Assembly (NCBI GenBank): GCA_016946835.1
Contig: JACVTC010000138.1
Span: 192,501 to 245,000, forward strand
Origin: Neocallimastix lanati (nom. inval.)
Lineage: Eukaryota > Neocallimastigomycota > Neocallimastigomycetes > Neocallimastigales > Neocallimastigaceae
Direction: 5' to 3'
Length of the DNA stretch: 52,500 nucleotides
Part shown: one piece after another, positions 1 to 13,575 of the stretch
Numbering within the stretch: position 1 is the first letter of the stretch
Layout of the letters: each line of letters starts with the position of its first letter
The notes under the pieces: generated by a model
What the model was told of the DNA's origin: nothing
Databases searched by the model: none
Seen by the model: the letters and a program-made list of their open reading frames with translations, nothing else
Position numbers and translations under genes: made by a program

Positions 1-148
1 TCATCCTGCCCAAGAGCTATATATGTTGCTAGTCAATATAGTACTAATGATAATATGACAACATTTTTAGTAGTGAGTACTTCTTATATATTAATGATTT
101 TACTATAAAATATAAAAATTTTATGTTCTAAATTTACAATAATAAATT

Positions 149-181
<33 letters not shown>

Positions 182-2499
182 TTTGTCTATTTAATTATTA
201 TATAATTTATATGAATGTTTATTTAAATCTAAATTTAAATTTAAAATTTAACAATAAAAATAAAAAAAATAAAAATAAAAAAAAAAAAAAAAAAAAAAAA
301 AAGAATGCTGGATGTCAATTATTACCTCCAATCTTACATATATTATCATTTCTTCATAAACCTATTCAAAGAATGACAAAATATTCACCAATATTATCTG
401 AAATACTTCATTTTACAAACCCAGAAGATCCAGGATTTGATGAATTGGTAGATATGGTAACAAAATTTAAAAAACTTGAAGGTTATTTAAAATCAGTAAA
501 AGTTAAAGCAGAAAAAAAGGAAAGATTAAAAAATCTATATAATTCTATTGAGGATTGGATGGTAAATAATTATTAATTAATAAATATACAAACATACCTA
601 CATACATAAATATTTTTTTGTATTATCATTATATATTATAAACTTTTCTAAATTTTTATATTATATATATATATATATTGATATCTTTATTTTATATTTT
701 ATTTTATATTTTATTTTATTTTTTATTTTATTTTATATTTTATTTTTTAATTTATATTTTATTTTATTTTTTATATTTATTCTATTATATTGTTATTTTT
801 TTTTTTTTTTTTTTTTTATTATTATTATTACTTTATATATATAGGGTCCAGGAATTGAAAATTATGGAGAACTTTTGTTAGAATCGAAAGTTCACTTATT
901 AAATTTATCGAATAGTACAACACCAAAAATACATTACATCTATCTGTTAGAAAAATTATTTGTAGTATTGAAACCCTTATCAAAGACGAATCACACAAAA
1001 TTTAGTTTAGTGGCTTCAGTCCCAGTTTGGAAAGGAACATTAAATGTTGTTTGTGATATTGTGGATATGAAGAGTTTCCAAGTTATTTTTTTACCATCCG
1101 AACAATCTAATAGATTAAAAAGTTTAACTATTATTACATCCAAGCCGGAAGTTAGAAAACAATGGGTTGAAACCATTAAAAAACAATTAGAAAAAAATGT
1201 TCGTTTAACCCTTCCTTCCCTTCCACAAGAAGTAAAAAAGGTAGATGTGTCTAATGATAATAATAATTCATCAAAGAAAAAATGGAAAAAGCTAGTAACC
1301 AAATTTGCTAGAAGTAATAAAGGAAAGAATGAACCCTCTTTACCTCCCTATACCTCCTCTAATTTACTTTTAAAAACTTCAGAAGGAGGAACCCTAATTT
1401 CATCTTCCTTATCTCATCTTGAACATAAAATGATCACCGAAGAAAAAAGAAAACAAGGTGAACTTTTAAAGAAGAAATATCAAGAAATGGGAAAGAATGA
1501 AACTAATGAAACTAATGAAATAAATGAAACTAATGAAATAAATGAAACAAATGAAATGAATGGTGAAACCAATAAAGATGGTCATGAAATAAATAATGAA
1601 ATAAATGAAAATAATCATGAAGTAAATAATGAAATCAATAAAGACAATCATAAAATGGAAAATGAAACTAATAAAGATAGTCATGAAGTAAATAGTGAAA
1701 TCAGTAAAGATCATCATAAAATAAATGATGTCACTAATATGTATGATAGAATTGATGATGTTAACCATGAATATATTAATGAAATTTTGGAAAAGAATAA
1801 GCAATTCCAAAATTCACAAGCCTTTACTGCTTATTCTTCTGATGTTGCCACTCAAGGTTATACCATTCCCTTCTACGATAATATGCCTTATTGTGGAGAT
1901 ATATCACGCGATTCAATATCTTCCTCCAGTATTTGTACCTCTTCCTCTTCCTCTTCCTCCTCCTCAAAAATGACTACCATTTGTACAAAATTTAATGTTA
2001 TTGAAAGGATTGCCTATAATTATGACAATACTTCCTCTTATTCAGAAGGTACTGCCTATAATGGTTTAAATAGTAATCATCATCAAAATATTAATATAAT
2101 GGAAGAGAATGAAGATAATGAAGAAAATTATGATGAATTTGATATGATGATGGGTAGTAGTAGTAGTAGTGGTAGTGATGAAGAAGAAGAAGAAGAAGAG
2201 GATGATAATGATAATGATAATGGTAATGGTGATGGTAATGATGATGATGATAATACTATGAATTATAAGCGTACTAGCTATGTTCCTACGATTACAGAAT
2301 CTTTTAAAGAGAATGTCACTGAATTAAATCAACCAGAAAAAATTTGTATTCAAGAGGATAAAGATGAAAATTCTCTTGTAGCAATGGAAGGTGTTAAGAA
2401 AGTTTCTTCTACCACCTTAATCCATTCAAATTCAAATTCAAATTCAAGAGAAAATGAAAGTAGTTTAATGGAGGATGCTGAACAAAGTCAAACTTTCAT

Positions 2500-2574
<75 letters not shown>

Positions 2575-3606
2575 TAAAATTGAATTAATAAGTAATAAAA
2601 ATAATAATAACAATAATACAAAGATAGTTTTTGACAATGATAATGGTCAAAATCTAACTTTAATAATGAAATCAGAAAATATGAAAGATGATATTTCAAC
2701 TGAATTTAATAAAGAAATAGTATTGGATAAAACTTTTATGGAAAATTCAAATCAAGAAAATCAAGAAAATCAAGGAAATGAGTTTAAATCGATTGAACAT
2801 AATCTTGAATTATCAAAGGAAGAATCTAATAAAACTTTTATATCAGAAGATATCAAGAGTTATAATACCTGTTCAATTAAGAAAATAAAAGCGGCCACAC
2901 CAACCACAGTAGCAATAGCAACAACAACAAAAAAAGCAACCACCTGGTATGCCGAGGATTCAAAAAGTGAAACTGAAGAAATAATAAAGTATGATTTACA
3001 TAATAAGGAATATCATCTTTATCAAGATGATAATAATAAAGAATGTATTCTTAATCATGATTATAATAACCATTATAATAATAATAATAATAGTAATATT
3101 TCAAAGGATCATCATGTTAATATTTTATTAGAATTAGAAGAATTACAAAAAAGAAATGACATAATGAAGAATGAAGTTAGTGAAATTTCTTCTATTGCTT
3201 CTTTAAAATCACTTCAAATGGATTCAAAATATCCATCATCAATGATGGATCATCATGATCACTATTTCAATACTGAAAATTCTTTTTTCCATGAAATGAT
3301 TAGAGAAGATATATCTGAGGAATACTATAAAAGTCAAAATCAAAATCAACAACAAAATGAATTATCATCATATTCTAATCCTTCTAATTTAATATATAAG
3401 AATGAAAATATTGTAAAGGAAAATCTTTCTACACTATTATATAATGAAAATTCTGAAAAGATTCAAGAAATGTCAATAAACGAAAAGAATAATTTGGATG
3501 AAACTAACATTCTAGAAATTAATGATGATATTGGTCAATCCATAAATATAAATAATCAAACTAGTCAAGATAGTTTAAATGTCAATAACAGCATAGAAAT
3601 AATAGA

Positions 3607-3659
<53 letters not shown>

Positions 3660-5182
3660 GTAGTATAATAGATGATGATAACGTAGAAAATAAAATAGAA
3701 AATACCATTAAAATAGAAAATAAAATTGAAATAGAAAATAAAAATAATAATGAAATTAAGAATTCAATAATAGAACAAGAAAAAGATAAAGAGGAAAAAA
3801 CAAATGAAAATATAAATAATAATGAAAATAATAATAATGAAAATAATAATAATGAAAAAAATAATAATGAAAATAATAATAATGAAAATAATAATGAAAA
3901 TAACAAAGAAAATAATGAAGAAAATAATGAAAATTCCATTCTCAATGAACTTATAGAAAAAAAGATTGCCGAACAAATTAAAGGAAAAATTGGTGATATA
4001 AATAGTAAAGATTTAACCATTAAAATTAGGATTAATGAAGAAGAAAATAATAATGATATTAATATAGAAATTAAAATTAATAGAAATACCGAGGACAAAG
4101 TACCAGAAGTTATTATTGAAAGTAATAATAAAGTAGAAACTATTGAAATGGATCGTAATAACGTACCGGACGAACCTAACGAATCAAATAGAATTAATCA
4201 AAGAGAACAATTAAAATTAATTGATGATAAAAAAGAAGAAGAAGAAGAAGAAGAAGAAGAATCCATGATAATAAAGAATGAAAAAAATGAAATTGAATCT
4301 AATGTTGATTTAGAAAATAATGTTAAAATTTTAATGAATATGAAAGAAATAAATAATAAAGAAGAAGATAAAGAAGAAAAAGAAAAAGAAGAAAATATAA
4401 AATTTGAAAATTCAATAAAGGATGATGAATTAAAAGATGATTTAAAAAAAGAGAATGGATCTAACTATAAAACGATAATTAATAAATTTAATTCAATTGA
4501 TACTTTAATTTCTTCACCTTCTACTATCGCTACTCAAACTACTGATGCTACTTTATCAATTATGGCTAATGAGGAAGATAAATATCAAGATAAATATCAA
4601 GATAGATATCAAGATAAATATCAAGATAAATATCATAATAATTCAGTAGATTCTATTGAATCAAAAACTACCTTAGGTCATTTAGCCCTTCCACCCGTAA
4701 TTAATTCCTCCCTAATAAAAAATAATACCGATTACTTTTCAGTAGATTCTACCTTGATGAGTGGTGGAAATGAAGGTGAACCTAAAAAATCAGAACATGA
4801 AAGTGGAAATGAGTATGAACATGAAAATGAACATGAAAATGGAAATGAACTTAAAAGTAGAAATGAGGATGAACATGGGAATGATGAGTATGAGCCCTCA
4901 AATGAAGATGAACATCATCTATCCATCTTATCAGAAATGAAAAAATATAAAAGTCCATTAATGACTACCTTTTCACCAGTAGCTTCACCGACGTTATCTA
5001 CTACATATACCTCTAAAAATGAAGAAAGCATTATAGAATATGGTCTTTTAGAAAAACAATTTAAATTTTTTTTAAGAAAAAATCAATTAGGGGTTAGTGA
5101 AAGTCAAGATCAAACGGCTAGATATTCTGATTCCTTTATTCATTATCAAAATGTAGATTTTAACCATGAAATAAAAAAATAA
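1..5182 (+). CDS. DH-PH domain Rho guanine nucleotide exchange factor, 5'-truncated by the window edge
   Basis: Seen: three exons, <1-72, 304-561 and 845-5182, all joining in phase 0 (donors GTGAGT and GTAAAT; acceptors at 303 and 844). They give at least 1555 residues. Residues 1 to about 100 are the end of a DH (RhoGEF) domain, including the helix LHKPIQRMTKY, which fits the conserved third DH region. Residues about 118-235 look like a PH domain ending in the tryptophan helix RKQWVETIKKQLEKN. A basic stretch follows, then about 1200 residues of Asn/Glu/Asp/Ser-rich low complexity with poly-N, poly-E, poly-S and repeated NETNE- and KYQD-like units. Family knowledge: DH-PH proteins load GTP onto Rho, Rac or Cdc42 at membranes, controlling polarity and actin. 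Inference: substrate GTPase unknown; the tail is probably disordered. The N-terminus lies outside the window. The tail reads open for over 3.5 kb despite many repeats, so it is likely translated. Confidence 0.85.
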
Positions 5183-5353
5183 TAAATAAAAAAAAATTTC
5201 TATCGTAAAAAAAAAAAAAAATTGAAATGAAAATAAAAATGAAAATGAAAATGAAAATGAAAATGAAAATGAAAATAATAATGAAAGGAAATAATAAAGA
5301 AATGAAAATAAAAATTAAAAAGAAGTTAAAAGAAATTAAATTTAAATTGTTAG

Positions 5354-5398
<45 letters not shown>

Positions 5399-5441
5399 AG
5401 GAAATATTTAATTAATAAGAATAAAAAAAAAATGAAGTAAA

Positions 5442-5480
<39 letters not shown>

Positions 5481-5855
5481 CAATGTATATTTAAAACTAT
5501 TTAAATCAAACTTTATAAAAGAAGAAAAAATAAAAAGATTGAGAGAGAAAGAGAAAGGTGAAAGGAAAAAGGGAAAAAAAAAAAAAAAAAAGGAGTAAAA
5601 AATTTTTTATTTCATTATAAAAGATGTTATATATAATATATATTATCAAGTAAAAAATAATAAATAAAAACACTATTATAAATTTATCGAATAATATACT
5701 TTATTTTTCTTATTATTATTATAAGAATAATAATATTAATAAAATAAAAATAATAATGATGGTATTATTCTTTTTTTTTTTTTAAAAAAAAAAAAAAAAC
5801 TATATCTCTATTATAAAAAAAAAAATAATAAAATAATAGTAATATTAATAGTATT

Positions 5856-5897
<42 letters not shown>

Positions 5898-6644
5898 AAT
5901 TAGATTATTTAAATTAATTAAAACAAAATAAAATAGATTTATATTTCAAAATAGATATAGAATTTAGTCGTATATAGTTTAAAATATCTTATTATTTTAT
6001 ATATATAAAAAAGAAAAAAAAAAAAATTTTTTTTTTTTTAATAAATAAATAGTATAGTATAGGTAATAAAATTTTAATATAGTTTTAATATAGTTATTTA
6101 GTTTTTAAGTTAAATAGTAAATATTTTATAAATTTATCCATAAAATAAAATCAATATTAAAAATGCAAAAAAATACAAAATAAAAAAAAAAAAAAATAAA
6201 AATATAATAAAATAAAATAAAATAAAATAAAAAATATATATATATAAAAAATAAAAATAAAAATAAAAAATATACATAAAAAAAAATAATAATACATATA
6301 TATATAAAAAAAAAAAAAATTAATAAATATAAAAAAATAATAATAAATATATATAAAAAAAATTAATAAATATATATAAAAAAAATTAATAAATGTATTA
6401 AAAAATAAAATAAAAATAAAATAAAATAAAATACTTTTATAATGTAGTGTAGTATTTTTTTTAAATAGGAATATTATTTATAGAATTAAAGAATAGTTTT
6501 TTTTTTTTTTTAACTTAGTTATTAAAATAATAATAATAATAATAAATAATATCAATAAATCAATAAATATATATATATATATAAATTTTTATGTTAAAAT
6601 ATTAAACTTTTATTACTATATTCAGTAAATTTTATATCAAAAAT

Positions 6645-6680
<36 letters not shown>

Positions 6681-7282
6681 CTTATAAATATAATTTATAT
6701 ATATATATATTTAATAATTCTATATTTCTATATTCAATATTTTTTAATACAATTATACATAAAAAAAAAAAATTTAATTAATGCAAGGTTTTTTTTTTTT
6801 TTTTTAATACTAATAATGCATATATCATTAAATATTATTTTATTTTATTTTTTCTTTATTAGTATTTTTTTTTTATACTATATTATTCATACTTTTTTTT
6901 TATACTATTATTATTAATACTTTATTTATATATATAATTCTTTATTTTGAATAATATTATTAATAAAGGAATTCTTAATTATATAGATTTTCTTATTTCT
7001 CATATATATTTTTATATATTATTTAAAATTATTGCATATTTAATTTTTTTTTTTTTTTTTTTTTTCTTTTAAAACTTTTTTAAAAAGTTTTAAAATTATT
7101 AATTGAACTTTCTAATAACAATTAACCTTATTAAAATATATATATAAAATATATATATATATATTTATATTTTTTTTTTATTATTATTAACTATTATTTC
7201 ATATTTCTTAAACTTCGTTTTATTAACTTTATTACTATTAAATTTTTTTTTTCTTTTTTTTTTAAATTATATTTACACTATG

Positions 7283-7317
<35 letters not shown>

Positions 7318-7500
7318 AACTTTAAATTTTAAAAAGTTAAGATTTCAAATTTTAAAAAAAAGGTAAAACAGGCAATATATTTTTTAAAATTTTACTTATT
7401 AAATTAATAAAATGAAATAAATAATAATAATAATAATAATTAAATATTTTAAATAAAATTTATTACTTGTATTTAAGGTTTATAATTTGTATTAACTTTA
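5183..7500. other. AT-rich intergenic DNA downstream of the RhoGEF gene
   Basis: No gene seen. It opens with GAAAAT-type hexamer repeats (about 5226-5285), then long A tracts (about 5353-5396 and 5861-5895), an AT dinucleotide run near 6645-6675 and T tracts. The short reading frame at 5227-5415 is only a translation of these repeats. Confidence 0.6.
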
Positions 7501-8120
7501 TTAGTATATGATAGATATATTGAGCACGTAAGGCACAAAGTGCTTCAAGAACTAATGTACAATAATATTTACTTAACATTATATTTTTAAATATATAAAT
7601 GTGGCTTAGACCACAGGATACATTAGTGTAACATGAAATGCATGAAATGTAATATATAAATTTATATATACTAATAATTCAAGTTATCATTCCCCCGTTA
7701 CTGTCATCGTTATAACAATGGAGCCTTTTCAAAGAATGTGTTATATCATTGTGAATGGATTCCTTACGAGTATATGAAAGTATTACACCATCGCTTAAAA
7801 TTAGTAGTATCTATGGTAAAAAAACACATTTCACCCAAAGTTTATACCATGATATATTAAAAATAGTATTAAATATACCCATTTTCATAACTAGGTACTC
7901 AATTAGTAATATTGTAGTGTAGAATATGCTCATTTCACGCTAAACATTTCTCTCATAAATATGACTTCCTCTTTCGAATATCATAATTATTGTATATTTG
8001 AAGTTTTCTTAATATAATAATTTTACTTTTTTCTTCTCCTTCATATTATTGATAAATACAATATTTATTTTTCTTACAATTGTTAAAATTTATGATTATC
8101 GTAAATTTATACCATGAAAT
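7501..8120. other. Island of near-normal composition, possible decayed coding DNA
   Basis: Base composition here is visibly less AT-biased than its flanks. One open stretch on the plus strand (7678-7860, no ATG) reads through Cys-His-Arg-Tyr, a segment NNGAFSKNVLYHCEW, and a terminating TAA. It matches no family I recognise. It could be a decayed exon or part of an old repeat. No intact gene is supported. Confidence 0.3.
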
Positions 8121-8619
8121 AAAAAGTTAATGTATATCGTTAAACATTTTATCTAAATTTTTTGATAATACTACATTTCATTTCAAAATTATTAATTAAG
8201 ATTTTAAATTTCGTTTATTTTTTTTTTTTTTTTTTTATAATATAAATAATAATTTCTAAATGAGTGTAACTTAAATATAAATAGTTGATATAATAAATGT
8301 TCATCTATTTTAATATTGTTTTTTTTCATATAATAAGCATTTTGATACGTATTTTTCTTTAGTTGATATTGTTGTTGAATAGATATTCCAAGTTGATAAA
8401 TTATTGCTATTGTAATATAATATTGTTGATTAACTTTAATTTTTTAAAAAAAAAAAAAAAAAAAAAAAATCATTAATTATAAAATATAGATAATTATTTA
8501 AATGTTGTTAAAGGCAACAACGGCATCAAAATAGTATAAGCAATAACTCTCTAATCGGCGCCTAAACCAACTAATCACTAAAACTTTTTTTTTTTTTTTT
8601 CTCGTTATTTTTTATCCTT

Positions 8620-9845
8620 CATCGTTAATCTTCTTCATTATCATAATACTGATCATCATAAATCATTGTATCAGTGAGGTCATCAGTATCAATTTCATAA
8701 ATATATTCAGTAGTAGTTATTGTTTTCTTAGTTGTAGTAGTCTTTCTTAGTTATTGATTAGGTAATTTATCATTCCATATATATATAATCTATAGTTTCA
8801 TCGTTAATTGTATTATCTTTGTTAGGATTAATAATATTACAACGATTTATATTGACAAAATTGTTATCTTCTTCATAATAAGAATCATAGTTATTTTCAA
8901 TGGAAGTGCCAACGAGGATTACTACAATCGGATATCTTTTCATGTATTAATGAAGTGGTTGTAGAAACAAACCAACTTGGTATAAGCTTTCTTCACTAGT
9001 AAAACGAACATTCTGACATTCTGTAGTAATGTTATAAATCAAATGAATGCCATCATTCTTGTTGTTTTTTTTTTTTTTTTTTAAAATGTTATAAATTTAT
9101 TTAATTCATCAGGGGGTTACGCTTTACAATATTTAAGTATATCTTTAAAAAGGCATGGCAATTATTAAAAATCAGATTACGATTAGTTTCATCAGATTGA
9201 AAATGAATTTCACCAGCATTTAATTAACTCTTTTATTTTTTATATCTCTGTCTGATGGGGAAATGGTTGCTGTTCAAGATTGATGGGACTGACAAAATAT
9301 CATAATCATGCGTCTGGATTTCTGCCGAATCATTTTTCATGGAAATAATATCCACAGTCAACCCTTCCTTTATTATTCTTAAAATAATTATATTCAAATA
9401 TATAATCATCAATTAAAAATGCAGTATGTCAACTATTTAATAAGATCAACATAATTATCAATACATTTATCGACCTCCTGAATAGTTTTACCCCCTAAGA
9501 TCAAAAATAAATTGGCCTAATTTATTTTTACAAAGTATTCGTAATAGTTTTCCTTCCCAATAAATAGGGAATTGACACCAACTTAGAGAATCTTTATATT
9601 TATCTAAAAATTCCTATGGTACTATCCAATTCTTTGTAAGATGTATTTTGTACTTTTTTTGTTACCTTTAATTATGCCCATAGTTCTTGTGTCCACCTTA
9701 TAGTGATAAATTTTAGGAGTTAATGCTTCACCTTCCAATGGAGCTTCACTGTCGGGTTTCGTAGATAAGGTTGTATTTGGTAGGCACAATTTTATGTCAT
9801 TATTTCCAGGACATTCACCAGGAATAGTATACTTTTATCTACATA
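8620..9845 (-). pseudogene. Decayed gene for a secreted protein with a Thr/Lys linker
   Basis: Reading the minus strand from about 9840 down gives stretches of plausible protein broken by stops and frameshifts. A first block includes IPGECPGNNDIKLCLPNTT and continues for about 67 codons to a TAG. A second block begins EFLDKYKDSLSWCQFPIYW, then come KNDSAEIQTHDYDILSVP and YNITTECQNVRFTSEES. Near 8700-8750 a TTTTKKT-type linker is followed by an Asp/Tyr-rich tail. The CPGNNDIK motif resembles Cys-rich N-terminal segments of secreted fungal hydrolases, and the Thr/Lys linker resembles the one in the GH9 gene of this window. Enzyme class cannot be assigned. Several TAA/TAG interruptions and T tracts make an intact product very unlikely. 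Confidence 0.5.
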
Positions 9846-9877
9846 GAGATTTTTGTTCCCTTTTCTAAATTCAAAAA

Positions 9878-10170
<293 letters not shown>

Positions 10171-10700
10171 CCATATACAATATTATTAATGTTTTGCATA
10201 TATTTTATTATACAACATAATATAAGCACTTTATATTAACAATATATTATAATTCTGAACAATAAAAAAGTAAACAAATTTTTAAATATAAAATAAAAAA
10301 ATTAATTAATAAAGTTATTTATATTATTAAAATTAAAATTAATATATTGTATATTGTATATTATTATTATATTGGAATAAATTTTTCCTAATTTTTTTTT
10401 TTTTGAAAAGTATTTTTTAATTAGAAAATAATCAAATTTTAATATATTGTAGTATATTTCAGTTTTAATAGGTTAATTGAATTGATATCATTTAATTTGT
10501 GTATTATTATATTAATATATAGAAGAATATATAAATTAAATTTAAATAGAATTATAAATTTATGGTTTGACATGAAGATTAAAATAAAAATAATAATAAA
10601 ATAAATTGTTGAATGATAGATGAAAAGTACAGATTGAATATAATAAAAATAAGAATATTATAAAAAAATTTTGTATATATATAAAATAATTTTTTTTTCC
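10171..10700. other. AT-rich intergenic DNA
   Basis: Only low-complexity AT sequence. No reading frame, RNA gene or repeat of note was recognised. Confidence 0.5.
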
Positions 10701-10706
10701 ATTTTA

Positions 10707-10985
10707 ATGAACATGAATTATAAATTTAATATGAAGTTTTACTGCTTAATTTTAACCAGCTTATTGGTCCTAACCCCTGTAATGACTACGCTACAACTTT
10801 AATTATAGGCACTAATGATATTATGTCCTCACCGATGATTACACCCACTGGAGGGGGGTGAATGATTTCTATTCTGATGATCGTGGTCAATGGAGATATT
10901 TGTTGAAATGTTAGGGAATACAGCCCCAAGGCAGATGGGTATGGTCATAATGGGAGATGGGTACTCATTATGTGGGTCTAAATTA
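10707..10985 (+). pseudogene. Relic of a secreted-protein gene (signal peptide plus fragments)
   Basis: An ATG at 10707 opens a 31-codon frame ending at 10802 that encodes a good signal peptide: basic N-terminus followed by FYCLILTSLLVLTPV. Thirty bases later another frame gives DDYTHWRGVNDFYSDDRGQW, and the island ends near 10985 in G-rich sequence containing several TGG-rich codons and stops. Composition is much less AT-rich than the surroundings, as expected of former coding DNA. The family is not recognised. It lies divergent to the decayed gene at 8620-9845; the two may be relics of the same kind of secreted protein, which is only a guess. Confidence 0.45.
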
Positions 10986-11045
10986 AATTTTATTTTCTTA
11001 ATTTTGGAACACCTTTATTTCTATATATATAATGAATATTATAAG

Positions 11046-11079
<34 letters not shown>

Positions 11080-12530
11080 TTTTAAAAAATTGCAATTAAT
11101 TAATAATATAAGAGAATTTGCTGTCTGAAGCTAAATAACTTATTTTTATTTCATTTCAAAAATAATAATAAAATATTTTTTTATAACTATTTAAAAAATA
11201 AATCAAAATATTTATGTGAAAATAAATATTTGATTTATTAAAAATTTTGATTTAATTATATAAATTTTTATATTTATATAATTAAATTTTATATTTATAT
11301 CATTATATATGAGTTATTTATTTATTTATTTATTATTTATTATTTATTTATTTATTTATTATTTATTATTTATTTATTTATTTATTATTTATTATTTATT
11401 TATTTAGTGTTGATATTTTTTTAAAATAAAATTGATATAAAGTTGAATATGAAAAAGTTTAATTCTAATAATTTTTAATTTGAATTTTGTATTTTCTTTT
11501 TTTTTATATGCAATTTTCATTTTTAATTATTATTTAATATTCTTCACTATTATTATGGACATTTTAATATATTTGTGTTTTTTTTTTATTATTATTTTAT
11601 TTTATTAATTAAAAAAAACTTTATTAAATATTAAATTAAATTTTAAGGATTAGAGTTTAATTTAAAACCTTCATGGATATAAAGACTATTCCTATATATT
11701 ATAAATACCGAAATTATATATTATTATATATATTATACAATATATTCGTATTCATGAAATGTTTCCATTATTGATTTTAATATTATATTCAATAATTTTC
11801 AAAACAAAAAGGAATTTCGAAATAAAAAAAAGTAAAATTTTTTAATAAGTAATTAAATTAGTAAATAAGTAAATAAATAATTAATTAAATCAGTAAATAA
11901 GTAAATAATTAATTAATTAAATCAGTAATTAAGTAAATAAATAAAAAAGTAAGTAAATAAAGGAATAATAAAAATTATTAATATTATTAATAATATTATT
12001 AATAATAATATTAAATGTAATTAAAAGAATATTAATAAAAATAGTAATTATTAATAAAATGTAAAATACAAATACATAAATTAATTATTTCAATATTAAA
12101 GCCTAATAAAAAAATAAGTTTTAGAATTTAAAATGTATAAAAAGTCGTTTATTTATAATTAATAATTATTAAATTAATTCAATTTGGAATAATACATTAA
12201 GAATATTAAGAAAATTAATAAATTTAATTAAGCCACTTTTCAAAAGATATCAATAGTGTTATTATATATGGCTTGATAAATAGCATATCTATTTTAAATT
12301 GGATGAGGAAAATATTATGTTAAAATTAATATTTACCTCGGTTATTAATAAAAAAAAAAAAAAAATTAAAATTTATGATTTTAAATGTTAAATAGGAAGT
12401 TTTTTTTTTTTTTTAAAAAAAAAAAAATTATAATTAATATTATTAAATAAAATTATTAATAATAAAAATAAATTTTCAAACAATTTTTTTTTTCAATTTT
12501 TTTTTTTATAATTATAAATTATGTTATTTT
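10986..12530. other. AT-rich intergenic DNA
   Basis: Contains a TATTTATT array near 11310-11405 and TAAGTAAATAAAT-type repeats near 11845-11960. No gene seen. Confidence 0.5.
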
Positions 12531-12534
12531 GTAA

Positions 12535-13025
12535 TATTTAATATTTAATATTTATTATTTATTATTTATTATTTATTATTTATTATTTATAATTTATTAT
12601 TTATTATTTATTATTTATTATTTATTATTTATTATTTATTATTTATTATTTATTATTTATTATTTATTATTTATTATTTATTATTTATTATTTATTATTT
12701 ATTATTTATTATTTATTATTTATCATTTATTATTTATTATTTATTATTTATTATTTATTATTTATTATTTATTATTTATTATTTATTATTTATTATTTAT
12801 AATTTATTATTTATTATTTATTATTAATTATTTATTATTTATTATTCAATTATTCAATTATTTATTATTTATTATTTATTATTTATTATTTAATTATTAT
12901 TTATTATTTATTATTTATTATTTATTATTTATTATTTATTATTTATTATTTATTATTTATTATTTATTATTTATTATTTAATTATTTATTATTTAATTAT
13001 TTATTATTAAATATTTAATATTTAT
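12535..13025. repeat. Heptamer minisatellite (TATTTAT)n
   Basis: About 490 bp made almost entirely of the 7-bp unit TATTTAT, with scattered single-base variants (for example TATCATT near 12721) and occasional AATTATT slips. It is followed at about 13060-13130 by units in the opposite orientation (AATAAAT), so the array edge can fold back on itself. Confidence 0.9.
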
Positions 13026-13541
13026 TATTAAAAAAATATATATATATAATAATTAATAGTTAATAATAAATAATAAATAATAAATAATTGAATAATAAAT
13101 ATTAAATATTAAATAATAAATATATAATATTTAATAATTATTAATTATTAATTATATTTTTAAATATTTAATAATAATAATAATAATAATTATAATAATA
13201 AAAATATTTACGATAAAAAAATTTAAAAAAAGAAATAGAAAATAGTTTTTTATTTCTAAAAAAAATTTTTTTTAAATATACTTTTTTTTCTTTTATATTA
13301 TATTTAAAATTATTATTCTTATTATAAACTAAAATAAAATACAAAATAATAAATAATAAAAACAAAAATAAAATAGAATAGAAAAAAAAAATAAAAATTG
13401 AAAATTAAAAAATAGATATTTATTATTGTATAAACAATAAAAAAGTTAACTATTTTTTATTTTTCTTTTATTTTTCTTTTCTTAATTTTTTTATTTTTTA
13501 TTTTTTATTTTGTTTTATTTTATTTTATAAATTTATTTTAT

Positions 13542-13575
<34 letters not shown>

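Noticed and set aside
1466-4098. Several reading frames of 60-180 codons on the minus strand opposite the RhoGEF tail
   Set aside because: They are antisense shadows of triplet repeats (poly-Leu/Ser/Ile) with no domain and no independent support.
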